62,070 nt of DNA from Ascidiaceihabitans sp. (GCA_028388995.1 JAOEQC010000002.1:1-62070), one strand, 5' to 3'; counted from the first letter of the stretch, positions 37,139 through 46,970 are shown. Numbers and translations are program-made. The notes: generated by a model not told the origin, from the sequence alone.

Positions 37139-40100
37139 TTAACCCACCATCACCGATGCCTTTTTCAAATCAACAGACACCAATTGGCTCACACCTTGTT
37201 CCGCCATTGTGACACCAAACAAGCGGTCCATACGGACCATGGTCACCGCGTGGTGTGTGATGATCAGGAACCGCGTATCCGTCTGGCGGCACATCTCATC
37301 CAACAGATCGCAGAAACGGGTCACGTTGGCATCATCCAAAGGCGCGTCGACCTCGTCCAACACACAAATCGGTGCAGGGTTCGCCAAGAAAACGGCAAAG
37401 ATCAGCGCCATCGCGGTCAACGTTTGTTCGCCGCCGGATAACAAACTAAGCGTGCTCAGCTTCTTACCGGGCGGTTGGCACATGATCTCCAGTCCGGCTT
37501 CCAGCGGATCGTCACTTTCCACCATCACAAGGTTTGCCTCACCGCCACCAAACAGATGCGTAAACAGCTGCGCAAAGTTGGTATTCACCTGCTCAAACGC
37601 GGTCAACAGGCGCTCGCGCCCCTCGCGGTTCAAACTGGCGATACCACTGCGAAGTTTCTTGATCGCTTCCTCAAGGTCCGCCTTCTCACCGACCAAGTTG
37701 TCATGTTCAACTTGCGCCTCAAGCGCATCTTCTTCGGCGCGCAAATTAACGGCCCCCAATGCATCACGTTGACGTTTCAACGCATTCACACTTGCCTCTA
37801 ATGCTTCAGAAGCTGGCATTTTATCAGGGTTCACCTCCAACGCTGTCAGCAATTGGTTCGGCGTTTTCTGCTGCTCTTCAGCAATACGTTCAGCTGCCGC
37901 AGTCACCGTTTCACGCGCAGCCTCAGAACGGGCTTCTGCGCGGGCACGGGCCTCGCGTGCTTCTGATGCCAAACGCTCGCAATCACGTTCATTCATGACC
38001 GCTTCACGCAAAGCACCCTCACCCACCGACAGGGCATCTGTGGCGGCCACCTTGCGCACCTCGGCTTCTGATATCGAAAGGCTTAGTTCATGACGTTTGG
38101 CAGCCAATTCAGCAGGGGCAGAACTCGCTACTTTCAATTCCACTTCAGAGGTTTCTTTACGTTCGACCAACTCAGCAGTGCGTTTTTCAGCAGTTTCCAA
38201 GCGGTGACGCCAACCACTGATCTCCTTGATCACTTCTTGGCTACGCTTCAGGCGGGCATCACCTTCACGGCGGACTTCGTCATGTCGTGAGCGCAGCGAA
38301 ATCATCGTTATACGCGCGGCCTCAACGGTCACGCGCTGCTCTTCAACCGCGGCGCGTTCAACGTCCAGATCACCCAAATCCGCCAAAGCACGTTTTGCTT
38401 CGCGCACCCGCGTTCGCGCACCCATCGCTTCTTCTTCATGGCGTTTCACAGCCAACCCAAGGGACTCCAAACGGCCCTCTGCCAAATTATGATCCGCTTC
38501 TGATCGGCTCAATGCACGGCCAGCATCTGCAACCATGTGATCTGCTTCACGACGCGCTTCACGGGCGGCGCGATCTGCTTCACTTAACTCAGCCAATCGG
38601 GCCGTCAGAGTTTCATGCGCACCCCGCGCACCGTCCGCGCGGTTGGACGCTTGCTCAAGCGATTGCTTCAATTCCTCAAGACGGTTCAGCTGTTGCAGAC
38701 GTAATGCCGCCGCACTTGGTGCATCTTCTGCCCACGCACGAAATCCATCCCACCGCCACAAATCACCTTCAGGAGAAACCAATCGCTGACCCGGTTTCAG
38801 CAATGGCTGCAGACGTTGCGCATCATCGCTGTCGACCAAACCAATCTGGCTCATGCGCCGCACCAAAACATCAGGCACAGACACGTGGTGGGTAAGTGGC
38901 GTGATCCCATCAGGCAAAGGTTGATCTTCTTCATAGGGCGGCATCACTACCCAACCCGATGGCCCATCCAATTCAACCTCTGGCGCACGCAAATCATCCG
39001 CCAATGCAGCACCAAGGGCCTTTTCGAACCCTTGTTGCACCTGAAGACGGTCCAAAATTTGCCCACCCTCTGCGGTATCGCGTTCAACCAGTTTTGCCAG
39101 TGCGCCGGTTTCTGCGCGAAAGGCATTCATTTCGCCTTCGGCTTCGGAACGTTCAGCACGCGCATCAGATTCACGCGATTGCGTTTCGGCGCGCGCTTGC
39201 TCGGCAGCGTTCAACGCGTTGTCAGCACGTTGCGCGGTTTCTTCTGCGTTCACAGATGACAACTGTGCAGTTTTAAAATCATCACCTGCTTTTTTCAAAG
39301 CGGCATGACTTTGCGCAACGGCTTCACGGGCTTTGTCCGCCTCTGCTTCGGACTTTTCTTCGGTCTTGCGATTGTCGTCTAACAGGCGTTGCGCAGAACC
39401 GTGGCGCGCAGCCAAACGGGCAACGTCTTCGGTTTTTTGGCCCAATTCCGCTTCGTAAGCCTGCAACATTTGCGCAGCTTCACGCGCACCTTCCGCGGCT
39501 TCTTCCAGACGGGTCGCGTGCCCATCAGCGGCTTTGGTAAGTTCACGCGCTTCCCACTCAAGGCGCTCAATCGTGTCACCCGCATCGCGGTTCAAACCAC
39601 CCTCGCGCTCAATATCGCGACCCAACTGTGCAATGCGATTGGTTAGAGTTTGGATAACCTGAGCCGCTTGGGCCTCTTGATCATCCAATGTATCGCGCTG
39701 AACAGTAAGTCGCTGCATGATAGCGGCCGCGATCGCCTCTTCCTCGCGCATTGGTGGCAATGCTGTTTCAGCAGCAGTGCGTGCTTTAATCGCGGTTTGC
39801 ACCAATGCTTGTGCTTGGGCTGCTTCGGTCACACGTCCACGCAGCGTTTCATCTGCTGTCGCACGCGCATCATCCGCTTCACGCCAACGACGGTACAACA
39901 ACATGCCTTCCGTGCGGCGCAATCCCTCACCAATCTCGCGGTATCGCGCCGCTTGGCGGGCTTGACGCGCCAACTGTCCCAACTGGTTCGCAAGTTGTTC
40001 AATGACGTCATCCACACGGGCCAGATTGGTCTCAGCACCTCTCAGCTTTAACTCTGCCTCATGACGACGCTGATAAAGGCCAGAGATGCCGGCCGCTTCT

Positions 40101-40594
40101 TCCAAAATGCGACGGCGGTTCTTGGGTTTTGCGTTGATCAGTTCGGCAATCTGACCCTGGCGGACCAACGCAGGGGAATGTGACCCTGTGGATGCATCTG
40201 CAAACATCATCTGAACGTCACGGGCGCGCACGTCTTTGCCGCCAGCTTTATAGGCACTGCCAACATCACGCGTGATACGGCGTACAATGTCCATCGTGTC
40301 CGAGTCATTGAACCCTGCAGGGGCCAAGCGTTCTGAGTTATCTATTTGCAAAGTAACTTCGGCAAAATTGCGTGCGGGGCGCGTTGCAGCACCAGCAAAG
40401 ATCACGTCATCCATACCGCCGCCGCGCATGGCTTTAGGACGATTTTCACCCATGACCCAACGCAGCGCTTCGAGCAGATTGGATTTTCCACAACCGTTCG
40501 GACCCACAACACCTGTCAAACCATCAGAGATGATCAAATCAGTAGGGTCTACAAAGCTTTTAAAGCCCGTCAGCTTAAGTTTGGAAAAGCGCAA
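37139..40594 (-). CDS. smc: Chromosome segregation protein SMC
   Basis: Full-length SMC ATPase (1151 aa) for chromosome condensation with ScpAB. The N-terminal head has KLTGFKSFVDPTDLIISDGL and the Walker A GVVGPNGCGKSNLLEALRWV. Two long coiled coils (about 165-490 and 640-990), rich in Glu, Ala and Arg, flank the hinge (about 500-620, VERDTAEGGQILDRLQVQ, DDLRAPEVELDGPSGW). The C-terminal head has STLSLLSGGEQTLTAMALIF (signature) and PICVLDEVDAPLDDANVTRF (Walker B and D loop). It starts with TTG behind an AAGGG site. The frame is unbroken. Confidence 0.96.
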   Translation of the reverse strand: MRFSKLKLTGFKSFVDPTDLIISDGLTGVVGPNGCGKSNLLEALRWVMGENRPKAMRGGGMDDVIFAGAATRPARNFAEVTLQIDNSERLAPAGFNDSDTMDIVRRITRDVGSAYKAGGKDVRARDVQMMFADASTGSHSPALVRQGQIAELINAKPKNRRRILEEAAGISGLYQRRHEAELKLRGAETNLARVDDVIEQLANQLGQLARQARQAARYREIGEGLRRTEGMLLYRRWREADDARATADETLRGRVTEAAQAQALVQTAIKARTAAETALPPMREEEAIAAAIMQRLTVQRDTLDDQEAQAAQVIQTLTNRIAQLGRDIEREGGLNRDAGDTIERLEWEARELTKAADGHATRLEEAAEGAREAAQMLQAYEAELGQKTEDVARLAARHGSAQRLLDDNRKTEEKSEAEADKAREAVAQSHAALKKAGDDFKTAQLSSVNAEETAQRADNALNAAEQARAETQSRESDARAERSEAEGEMNAFRAETGALAKLVERDTAEGGQILDRLQVQQGFEKALGAALADDLRAPEVELDGPSGWVVMPPYEEDQPLPDGITPLTHHVSVPDVLVRRMSQIGLVDSDDAQRLQPLLKPGQRLVSPEGDLWRWDGFRAWAEDAPSAAALRLQQLNRLEELKQSLEQASNRADGARGAHETLTARLAELSEADRAAREARREADHMVADAGRALSRSEADHNLAEGRLESLGLAVKRHEEEAMGARTRVREAKRALADLGDLDVERAAVEEQRVTVEAARITMISLRSRHDEVRREGDARLKRSQEVIKEISGWRHRLETAEKRTAELVERKETSEVELKVASSAPAELAAKRHELSLSISEAEVRKVAATDALSVGEGALREAVMNERDCERLASEAREARARAEARSEAARETVTAAAERIAEEQQKTPNQLLTALEVNPDKMPASEALEASVNALKRQRDALGAVNLRAEEDALEAQVEHDNLVGEKADLEEAIKKLRSGIASLNREGRERLLTAFEQVNTNFAQLFTHLFGGGEANLVMVESDDPLEAGLEIMCQPPGKKLSTLSLLSGGEQTLTAMALIFAVFLANPAPICVLDEVDAPLDDANVTRFCDLLDEMCRQTDTRFLIITHHAVTMVRMDRLFGVTMAEQGVSQLVSVDLKKASVMVG

Positions 40595-40723
40595 TTGTTG
40601 CCCTTATTATGATTCCGTGTAGATTTATAACCTGAAGGTGAAGGTAGGGTTGTGTCAATTCCTAGGCCCACGAAACGAAGATTGGGCGCAAGTTTTCTTT
40701 AATTATTTTCGAAAGAGCCTGCT

Positions 40724-40996
40724 TCAGTAATCCAACTCAGCAAAAATGACGGCCTGATCACCGCCAAACCGTTTCAGGATGCATCCACTGACCTTTTCAA
40801 TTGCAACAGATGCACGATCCCCCATTCGCCCCCTTCCCGGCGCGTATTGTTTATTGGTTCGTACGGCCTCTGCCCTTGTGCCATTCACCCGAACATCAAA
40901 GGTTGAACCTTCAACAGTCAACGTTACGGGTTCAATGCTACGAAACCCCATCGAAGGCGTATTACATCCAGCGAGAGCAATGAAGGAAAGGATCAT
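40724..40996 (-). CDS. Small putative lipoprotein
   Basis: A 90-aa protein whose start, MILSFIALAGCNTPSMGF, has a short hydrophobic segment and a lipobox (LAGC), so it is probably lipid-modified and exported. The body, FDVRVNGTRAEAVRTNKQYA, then SVAIEKVSGCILKRFGGDQA, contains a second Cys. I do not recognise the family. The hydrophobic segment is short because it lacks the usual positive N-terminus. A longer start may therefore have been lost or lie in the AT-rich bases upstream. Confidence 0.65.
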   Translation of the reverse strand: MILSFIALAGCNTPSMGFRSIEPVTLTVEGSTFDVRVNGTRAEAVRTNKQYAPGRGRMGDRASVAIEKVSGCILKRFGGDQAVIFAELDY

Positions 40997-41117
40997 AATA
41001 AAATGTTTTATGGTTCAACACTGCCGTCCTCATGGTTAAGTAAACTCTAATCTCAAACAAAGAAATTGCTCCTCACTCACTTTGGTCATATAAAATTACC
41101 AATTGAGGAAAGTGCCG

Positions 41118-41888
41118 ATGCCATTCACGACCATACAATCTGAAAAATTATCTGGTGCCGTGGTGCGTCAGGTCGAGGAATTGATCTTGCGTGGAATCCT
41201 TAGGCCCGGTGAACGTTTGCCCTCAGAACGTGAATTGGCTGAACGACTTGGTGTGTCGCGCCCCTCACTGCGCGATGCGATTGGCACGCTCCAAGACAGC
41301 GGCCTATTGCTTACACGCGCAGGGGCAGGTGTGTTTGTTGCAGATGTTCTTGGATCTGCCTTTGCCCCTGCCCTGACGCAACTTTTCGCGCGCCATGACG
41401 AGGCGGTGATTGATTACCTGTCCTTTCGCCGTGACATGGAAGGGATGGCCGCGGAGCGCGCAGCCCGCCTTGGATCTGATACTGACCTGAAGGTTGTTCA
41501 GACCGTATTCTCCAGAATGGAAACAGCAGATTCCAAACGCACTGCCAAAGACGAAGCCCAGCTTGATGCGCAATTCCACATGGCGATCATCGAAGCCAGC
41601 CATAACGTGGTGATGTTGCACATGATGCGTTCGATGTACGATCTGCTGCGCGAAGGCGTGTTCTATAACCGTCAGGTGATGTTCAGCCAACGTACCACGC
41701 GAATCACGATGCTGGACCAGCACCGTGCAATAAACGACGCGCTACAGGCCCGTGATGGGGTCGCTGCCAAGGAAGCGGTTCACACGCATATGGACTACAT
41801 CGAGGTTAGTCTGCACGACCAGCAAAAGGCACAGCGCAACGAAATTGTCGCCCAACAACGGCTAGATCACGCAACTACAAATTCCTGA
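41118..41888 (+). CDS. FadR/GntR-family (FCD) transcriptional regulator
   Basis: A 256-aa regulator. The N-terminal GntR winged helix is LSGAVVRQVEELILRGILRP, GERLPSERELAERLGVSRPS and LRDAIGTLQDSGLLLTRAGA. The C-terminal FCD effector domain includes IDYLSFRRDMEGMAAERAAR, AQLDAQFHMAIIEASHNVVM and LDQHRAINDALQARDG, with metal-ligand-like Asp/His residues. It resembles PdhR/LldR/GlcC-type repressors of organic acid metabolism, but no target genes are adjacent. I use the ATG at 41118 behind a GAGGAAA site. Confidence 0.9.
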   Translation: MPFTTIQSEKLSGAVVRQVEELILRGILRPGERLPSERELAERLGVSRPSLRDAIGTLQDSGLLLTRAGAGVFVADVLGSAFAPALTQLFARHDEAVIDYLSFRRDMEGMAAERAARLGSDTDLKVVQTVFSRMETADSKRTAKDEAQLDAQFHMAIIEASHNVVMLHMMRSMYDLLREGVFYNRQVMFSQRTTRITMLDQHRAINDALQARDGVAAKEAVHTHMDYIEVSLHDQQKAQRNEIVAQQRLDHATTNS

Positions 41889-41901
41889 TCCCACAATAGC
41901 A

Positions 41902-41931
41902 AAAGGCCCCAGCATCTCTGCCAGAGCCTTT
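41902..41931 (-). terminator. Terminator of the F0 ATP synthase operon
   Basis: On the minus strand AAAGGCTCTGGCA pairs with TGCTGGGGCCTTT (13 bp including G-U pairs) around a 4-base loop, followed by TTTTG. It lies 25 bases after the atpF stop. On the plus strand the same arms contain mismatches, so it fits the ATP synthase direction better than the GntR gene. Confidence 0.75.
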
Positions 41932-41956
41932 CGAATTATAAGTATCTGCGAGTTAG

Positions 41957-42526
41957 TTAGTGCAGTTTTGCATCCACTTGAGCGATCGCGTCATCAATCA
42001 AATAGCTGCCGTTTGCAGCGGTCATTTGTTTCGCAATCACGTCACGTGCCACTGCGATAGCAATGGTAACTGATTGGTCACGGACTTCTTTCACAGCAGA
42101 AGCTTCAGCAGAGGCAATTTGATCCTCAGCGGCAGCCAAGCGGCGTTCGATCGATTGTGCCAGATCAGCACGGGCCTGTTCAGCCGCTGCGTTAGCTTCA
42201 TCTTTAGCTGCTGCAACAATGCGGTCTGCTTGGGCCTGAACTTCTTTTTGCTTGCGCTCGTAGCTTGCCAGCAAAGTTTGTGCTTCTTCACGCAATGTGC
42301 GGGCTTCGTCTAATTCGGACTGAATACCAATTGCGCGTTGATCCAACATACCACCCAACATGGAAGGTACTTTGAAGTAGAACAAAACCCCAATGAAGGC
42401 GATGAAGCCAAGCAACACAACAAAGTCTGTGTTGCCAAGGGAAAAGAACGGACCAGACGCTGCAAAAGCTGGGCTTGCGGCCAAAGTCGCGATAGCGCCT
42501 GTCAAGGCGATTTGTGTAAAACGCAT
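41957..42526 (-). CDS. atpF: ATP synthase F0 subunit b
   Basis: Subunit b (189 aa) of the stator stalk. It begins with MRFTQIALTGAIATLAASPA, which looks like a signal sequence. The TM segment DFVVLLGFIAFIGVLFYF follows, then FKVPSMLGGMLDQRAIGIQS and a long charged coiled coil. It forms a heterodimer with b' in this group. It is last in the operon, 5 bases after b', and followed by a terminator. Confidence 0.95.
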   Translation of the reverse strand: MRFTQIALTGAIATLAASPAFAASGPFFSLGNTDFVVLLGFIAFIGVLFYFKVPSMLGGMLDQRAIGIQSELDEARTLREEAQTLLASYERKQKEVQAQADRIVAAAKDEANAAAEQARADLAQSIERRLAAAEDQIASAEASAVKEVRDQSVTIAIAVARDVIAKQMTAANGSYLIDDAIAQVDAKLH

Positions 42527-42531
42527 CTCGA

Positions 42532-43059
42532 TTACCCTTTCATCCGCGCGGTCACGGCGGCGGTGATGCTTTTCGCATCGGCTTTGCCACCCATGGCTGC
42601 AACAATTTCTTTTGCTGTGTCTTTGGCAACAACTTTTACGTTGTCCAAGGCACCAGTGCGAATTTCAGCAATGACCTTCTCACCTTCAGCAGCTTTCGCG
42701 GCAATCTTGGTGTCTGCAGTCGCAATAGCTTTGTCCAAGTCGGCTTGGATGCCGGCTTTGGTCTCTGCCACGATGCGGCCTGCCTCGGCGCGTGCATCAA
42801 TAAGAGCCTTGTCATAGGCCGCTTCTGCGTCCTGTGCTTTGGCTTTCAAATCTTCCGCTGCGGCGATGTCATTTGTAATTGTCCCCTGACGTTCGGCCAA
42901 AACCGAAGCGATGCGCGGCAAAGCCACGCGAGACAGAATAAGATAGATTACGACGAGGGTAATAACCAACCAGAAGATCTGGTTGCCCCATGTCGAAAAG
43001 TCCAGTTGTGGCATGCCGGGACCTGAGGCCTCTGCTGCACTGTGTGTATCGGTTGCCAT
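42532..43059 (-). CDS. atpF2: ATP synthase F0 subunit b'
   Basis: Subunit b' (175 aa), the diverged b paralogue found in photosynthetic and related alphaproteobacteria. The TM segment is [20 protein letters not shown], followed by [20 protein letters not shown] and a long Ala/Glu/Lys coiled coil. It has no signal-like N-terminus, unlike b. It lies between atpE and atpF, and a 124-base gap with a strong hairpin separates it from atpE. Confidence 0.94.
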   Translation of the reverse strand: MATDTHSAAEASGPGMPQLDFSTWGNQIFWLVITLVVIYLILSRVALPRIASVLAERQGTITNDIAAAEDLKAKAQDAEAAYDKALIDARAEAGRIVAETKAGIQADLDKAIATADTKIAAKAAEGEKVIAEIRTGALDNVKVVAKDTAKEIVAAMGGKADAKSITAAVTARMKG

Positions 43060-43100
43060 CTTGGTCTCCGTTCAATCACCCAATTGGGCGGTCATTACAT

Positions 43101-43128
43101 CGGGCGGGACATCGAAATGCACCGCCCG
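43101..43128 (-). promoter_or_regulatory. Intercistronic hairpin downstream of atpE
   Basis: A perfect 7-bp GC stem (CGGGCGG / CCGCCCG) with a 14-base loop, 56 bases after the atpE stop and 42 bases before the b' start. No T run follows. Its likely roles are mRNA end protection for atpE or partial attenuation of b' and b. Confidence 0.65.
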
Positions 43129-43183
43129 ACCGTAAGGAACTTATTGCCTACGGTATGTAAGCAATACTATTGTTCAGTCTGTC

Positions 43184-43408
43184 TTAGACAGCGAACATCA
43201 GCAACAGAGCTACGAGGAATGAAAAGATCCCCAAAGCTTCTGCGAATGCGATACCGATAAACAGTGTCGCTGTTTGTGATGCTGCTGCAGATGGGTTGCG
43301 CAACGCGCCTGCCAAAAAGTTGCCTGCAACGTTACCAACACCGATAGCGGCTGCGCCGGAACCGATTGCTGCTAGACCTGCGCCGATGTGTGCTAGTTCA
43401 CCTTCCAT
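43184..43408 (-). CDS. atpE: ATP synthase F0 subunit c
   Basis: Proteolipid subunit c (74 aa). Two TM helices flank the polar loop [14 protein letters not shown]. The proton-binding Glu lies in helix 2 ([13 protein letters not shown]). The N-terminal Gly-rich helix [17 protein letters not shown] supports ring packing. A strong AAGGAG ribosome site lies upstream of the ATG, in keeping with the need for many c subunits per complex. Hairpins lie on both sides of the gene. Confidence 0.96.
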   Translation of the reverse strand: MEGELAHIGAGLAAIGSGAAAIGVGNVAGNFLAGALRNPSAAASQTATLFIGIAFAEALGIFSFLVALLLMFAV

Positions 43409-43480
43409 GTGAAATCTCCTTACGATTGGAAGTTAGATAGATAGACAAACGAATGTTCGCCGTTGTGAGTGATACTGTAG

Positions 43481-43498
43481 GGCGGGATTTCCCCCGCC
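43481..43498 (-). promoter_or_regulatory. Intercistronic hairpin upstream of atpE
   Basis: A perfect GGCGGG / CCCGCC stem with a 6-base loop lies 20 bases after the atpB stop and 73 bases before the atpE start. It could block 3' decay of the atpB message or define a processed atpE mRNA. Confidence 0.6.
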
Positions 43499-43517
43499 TA
43501 ACCTTTGTTCCCCGGGC

Positions 43518-44273
43518 TTAGTGGCTCGGGTGAAGCGCGTCTTTCAAGTAAACGCACGTCAGAATTGTAAAAACATATGCCTGAATGAATGAGACCAAGA
43601 TCTCTAGGGCATACATTGCAACGATGCCTGCGATTGCGATCGGGCTAACAACAGCAATTGCTGCGAAACCTGCGAACACTTTGATAACCGCGTGACCCGC
43701 CATGACGTTACCTGCCAAACGAATAGAGTGGCTGACCGGACGTACGAAATATGAGATAACTTCGATGATCGCCAGGATCGGGCGTAGGGCCAATGGTGCG
43801 GAAGATACCCAGAAAAGGCCTAAGAATTTCGTACCGTTTTTGACAAAACCCAAAACAGTCACTGTCAAGAACACTGCCATTGCCAAGACAACTGTTACGG
43901 CGAAGTGGGATGTAGTAGTGAAGGACATCGGGATAAGGCCAAGGAAGTTGGCGCAAACGATGAACATGAACAACGTCATGATGTATGGGAAGTAAACGAC
44001 GCCGTCTTTGCCGGATACGTCTTCTACCATCTTGTAAACAAAGCCGTATGCCAATTCAGCGACTGACTGACCGCGTGAAGGAACAACTGAACGCTTAGTC
44101 GTGGTCAAAACCATCAGGCCAATCACTGCCAAAATCGCCAGACCCATCCACAAAGCTGCGTTTGTCGGGGTGTACCAAGCAATTGGACCGCCAAATAGCG
44201 ATTCGATGTTGAACTGATCCATTGGGTGGAATTCCAGCCCGCCAGTTTCTGCGCCTTGTGCTTCGCTTGCCAT
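43518..44273 (-). CDS. atpB: ATP synthase F0 subunit a
   Basis: Membrane subunit a (251 aa), forming the proton half channels. [19 protein letters not shown] and the hydrophobic helices lead to the conserved [19 protein letters not shown] region with the essential Arg, then the C-terminal helix [20 protein letters not shown] with its Gln. The length and order are standard. It is preceded by atpI with a 2-base gap. Confidence 0.96.
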   Translation of the reverse strand: MASEAQGAETGGLEFHPMDQFNIESLFGGPIAWYTPTNAALWMGLAILAVIGLMVLTTTKRSVVPSRGQSVAELAYGFVYKMVEDVSGKDGVVYFPYIMTLFMFIVCANFLGLIPMSFTTTSHFAVTVVLAMAVFLTVTVLGFVKNGTKFLGLFWVSSAPLALRPILAIIEVISYFVRPVSHSIRLAGNVMAGHAVIKVFAGFAAIAVVSPIAIAGIVAMYALEILVSFIQAYVFTILTCVYLKDALHPSH

Positions 44274-44275
44274 TT

Positions 44276-44629
44276 TCAGGCTCCCTCATCTTTGCGGGAT
44301 AATCCCGCATCGTCATTCGCGGCCAATTCGGCCAATTGATCATTCTGCATCTCGTGGGCACTGCGAATCATTGTTTTGACCCCGGCCACCAAACCCAGAA
44401 CAGTGAAAATCAGCATAAAGATAGGAAGTGTCCCAAACAGGTGATCTAACCCGTATCCTATGCCAAAACCGATCCCAAGACCGGCCACCAACTCTATCAC
44501 CATCCGCCACGCGTGCTGCGCTTGGGAGTAGTGCTCTTCCTGCTTGGGTCCAGACTCTTGTGCCTGCTTCGCTGCGGCGATCTTGGCTTCAAGTTGCCGC
44601 ATTTGCAGCTTTTGATCAGGATCGGTCAC
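44276..44629 (-). CDS. atpI: ATP synthase assembly protein AtpI/AtpZ
   Basis: Small membrane protein (117 aa) at the head of the F0 operon, thought to help c-ring assembly or Mg2+ supply. Two TM helices occur, [19 protein letters not shown] and [20 protein letters not shown], linked by the short basic-free loop HLFGT. A cytoplasmic N-terminal helix is rich in Gln and Lys. I choose the GTG at 44629 ([16 protein letters not shown]); the frame is open to 44698 but the extra residues look non-coding. The F1 genes are not in this window, in line with the split F0/F1 operons of this group. Confidence 0.9.
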   Translation of the reverse strand: MTDPDQKLQMRQLEAKIAAAKQAQESGPKQEEHYSQAQHAWRMVIELVAGLGIGFGIGYGLDHLFGTLPIFMLIFTVLGLVAGVKTMIRSAHEMQNDQLAELAANDDAGLSRKDEGA

Positions 44630-44860
44630 GGAGTTTTCCCCAACTGGAAATCTTGAGTGTGTGCTAATGGGGGGACGGGTCCGAGTCAACAGGGTCATAG
44701 GGGTTTCCAGAAATGGATCAAGGCACTGATTATATAAACAAAAATTAGTAAATACGATCGCCTACAATCATGTCGCAGGAAGCAGTTAAACAATTACAGC
44801 CAATTTTAGACATTCAACCATTTGGTTGACGATCCCTTTTACCTTTGCCAAAGCATTCCT

Positions 44861-45193
44861 ATGGCCAATTCTTTAGACACAACCTTTGCTGCTCTCGCTG
44901 ATCCGACCCGTCGGGCGATCTTAAGCATGCTGCTAGAAGACGATATGGCCGTGACCGACGTTGCCGAACCATTCGAAATGTCATTGGCGGCAATCTCAAA
45001 ACACCTGATGATCCTGACCCGCGCTGGCTTGATTGCTCAAGAAAAACGCGGGCGGGTAAAATGGTGCAAACTGGAACCCGACGCGATGAAGGGTGCCAGT
45101 GTCTGGATGCAGGGATTTGGGCAATTCGAACCCGTAAATCTGGATGCATTCGAACGGTTCTTGGAAACTGAGCTTGATTCAGCACCTGAATAG
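44861..45193 (+). CDS. ArsR-family winged-helix regulator
   Basis: A 110-aa ArsR/SmtB-type repressor. ALADPTRRAILSMLLEDDMA, then VTDVAEPFEMSLAAISKHLM and ILTRAGLIAQEKRGRVKWCK, is the winged helix. The metal-binding ELCVCDL motif of metal sensors is absent, so this belongs to the branch often paired with SRPBCC/AHSA1 proteins; no such partner is adjacent. It converges on the EamA transporter gene. Confidence 0.88.
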   Translation: MANSLDTTFAALADPTRRAILSMLLEDDMAVTDVAEPFEMSLAAISKHLMILTRAGLIAQEKRGRVKWCKLEPDAMKGASVWMQGFGQFEPVNLDAFERFLETELDSAPE

Positions 45194-45205
45194 GGTTGCT
45201 AGCCT

Positions 45206-46093
45206 TTAACCCTCATCACGCAGAAGCATAGCCAATGCTACGATCGTCAAACCAATGCCGCCCAATATCCAGACCACAGACACACCTTGGCCCAGCGCGA
45301 TCTGCCAAAGGATAACCCAGCTGGGTGTTAGATAAGTATAGGCCATGACTTTGGCCGCAGGCAGACGCATCGTCGCAAATTGCATCAACACAAAAGTCGC
45401 TGAACTCGCACAGATTGCGACATAGAAAATTGTTATCCAAACGATTGATGGCAACGCCGCCCAATCTGTCGCAATCAAATCATTCCAACTGTAAATCGTG
45501 ATCAATAAACATCCCGCCAGCAAAACGCCCAAAGTAAAGACCAATGCGGGCTCTCCACGGTTCAGCTTGCGCACCAAGGGTGTGTAAAGCGCGTGAAATA
45601 CGCAACCGACGAAATAGATCGCCTCGCCCCGCCCGATCTTAAACTCTAGTAGTGCGCCAACATCAGCCTGAAAGATCACCCAAAGCGCGCCAATGCCACC
45701 AATTAGCAAGGCCGCCAACATACGCCCTGTCAGCTTTTGGCGCATCAGCAACCAGCCAAATCCAGCCGCCATAATAGGGATCAACGTGAACACCGCCGCA
45801 GCACTGACAGGTGGGGCCGTTTTGAGTCCTTCGAACATCAGCACAAAATAGGTGCCAAAAATTCCACCCAATAACAGATACCGCCAAGCTGCGCTCAACG
45901 CAGAACGCTGCACCCCACCGGTTGCCAATACCGCAGCACCGACGACAATTGAGGCAATTGCAAATCGCACAGCATTCAACGCACCCGGCGCAATATCATT
46001 GGCGGCTAATGCCCCCAGCGAAAACGATCCCGCCACAAGCACAGAAAACAACAACATCGCCAGATGGCCCTGCTTGGCGGGGGTCATACCCAT
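45206..46093 (-). CDS. EamA/DMT-family transporter
   Basis: A drug/metabolite transporter family permease (295 aa) with about ten TM helices arranged as two EamA repeats. Repeat one holds MLLFSVLVAGSFSLGALAAN and VRFAIASIVVGAAVL. Repeat two begins near EAIYFVGCVFHALYTPLVRK and ends with LTPSWVILWQIALGQGVSVV. The substrate is unknown. It is transcribed just after the LysR gene with a one-base gap, which suggests they form a unit and that the permease may be in its regulon. Confidence 0.88.
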   Translation of the reverse strand: MGMTPAKQGHLAMLLFSVLVAGSFSLGALAANDIAPGALNAVRFAIASIVVGAAVLATGGVQRSALSAAWRYLLLGGIFGTYFVLMFEGLKTAPPVSAAAVFTLIPIMAAGFGWLLMRQKLTGRMLAALLIGGIGALWVIFQADVGALLEFKIGRGEAIYFVGCVFHALYTPLVRKLNRGEPALVFTLGVLLAGCLLITIYSWNDLIATDWAALPSIVWITIFYVAICASSATFVLMQFATMRLPAAKVMAYTYLTPSWVILWQIALGQGVSVVWILGGIGLTIVALAMLLRDEG

Positions 46094-46094
46094 A

Positions 46095-46970
46095 CTACAT
46101 ATCCCAGTCTTTGGAATGTTCTTTCAGGAAGTTCACAAAGGCCTGCACCTTAGTCGTACGGTGCAAATCAACATGGGTGACCAACCACAACGGCCCAGAC
46201 CATTCTTCTTGATGGGGAAACATCTCAATCAACTCAGGGTTTGCATCCGCGTCCATCACCGCAATGAACCCAATTCCCGCCCCTGCCAAAACCGCTTGTT
46301 CAAGCGCACGGGTGTCTGTGCTGCGAAATGTCACTGCGGCTTCGGGTATCTTTTCACTTAGCCATTTGTTGAAGGGAGCACGGCTGTCGTCATCATGCCC
46401 CACAAAGCGATGCGTCGCACAATCCGCCACATCCCTCGGCACACCGTTGCGTTCAACATAGGCCCTACTGGCATAAAGCCCCATCCGTTGCCGCACAAAA
46501 GGTTGCACCACATTGTCCGGTTGATCCGGCGCATTGCCTGCACGAATAGCAACATGTGCCTCACCATATTCCAATCGAAACAACCGCTCACCCGTCAAAT
46601 ACCGGATCATAACATCTGGATGCGCCTGCTGAAACTCAACCAACAACGGGGCCATGCGCGGGGCCAACGCCACCAGCGAGGTGACGACCAACTCCCCCGA
46701 CACATCCGTGCCACGTCCCTTGATGCGCCCAACCAACTGGTTGAACTGATCATCCGTCGCTTGAGCCACCCGAAACAAATCATCCCCAACTTCGGTCGCG
46801 GTGTAACCACGGGCATGGCGCTGAAACAGCTTTACCCCCAACTGGCCTTCCAACGCATCAATGTGACGAATGACAGTCGCATGGTGAACACCCAATACTT
46901 CGGCGGCACCACTCACAGTTCCCATACGGGCAACCTGATAAGCCGTCTTGATTTCATCCCAATTGTTCAT
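46095..46970 (-). CDS. LysR-family transcriptional regulator
   Basis: A 291-aa LysR regulator. The N-terminal HTH is AYQVARMGTVSGAAEVLGVH, HATVIRHIDALEGQLGVKLF and QRHARGYTATEVG. The effector domain includes LVVTSLVALAPRMAPLLVEF, GEAHVAIRAGNAPDQPDNVV and AVLAGAGIGFIAVMDADANP. It is divergent from azoR (113-base gap) and lies upstream of the EamA gene on its own strand, so either may be its target. Confidence 0.92.
   Translation of the reverse strand: MNNWDEIKTAYQVARMGTVSGAAEVLGVHHATVIRHIDALEGQLGVKLFQRHARGYTATEVGDDLFRVAQATDDQFNQLVGRIKGRGTDVSGELVVTSLVALAPRMAPLLVEFQQAHPDVMIRYLTGERLFRLEYGEAHVAIRAGNAPDQPDNVVQPFVRQRMGLYASRAYVERNGVPRDVADCATHRFVGHDDDSRAPFNKWLSEKIPEAAVTFRSTDTRALEQAVLAGAGIGFIAVMDADANPELIEMFPHQEEWSGPLWLVTHVDLHRTTKVQAFVNFLKEHSKDWDM

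Noticed and set aside
40665-40680. Shared CTAGGCCCACGAAA between 2949 and 40665 as a repeat family
   Set aside because: Only two copies of 14 bases in unrelated contexts (one within a coding region); chance is sufficient.
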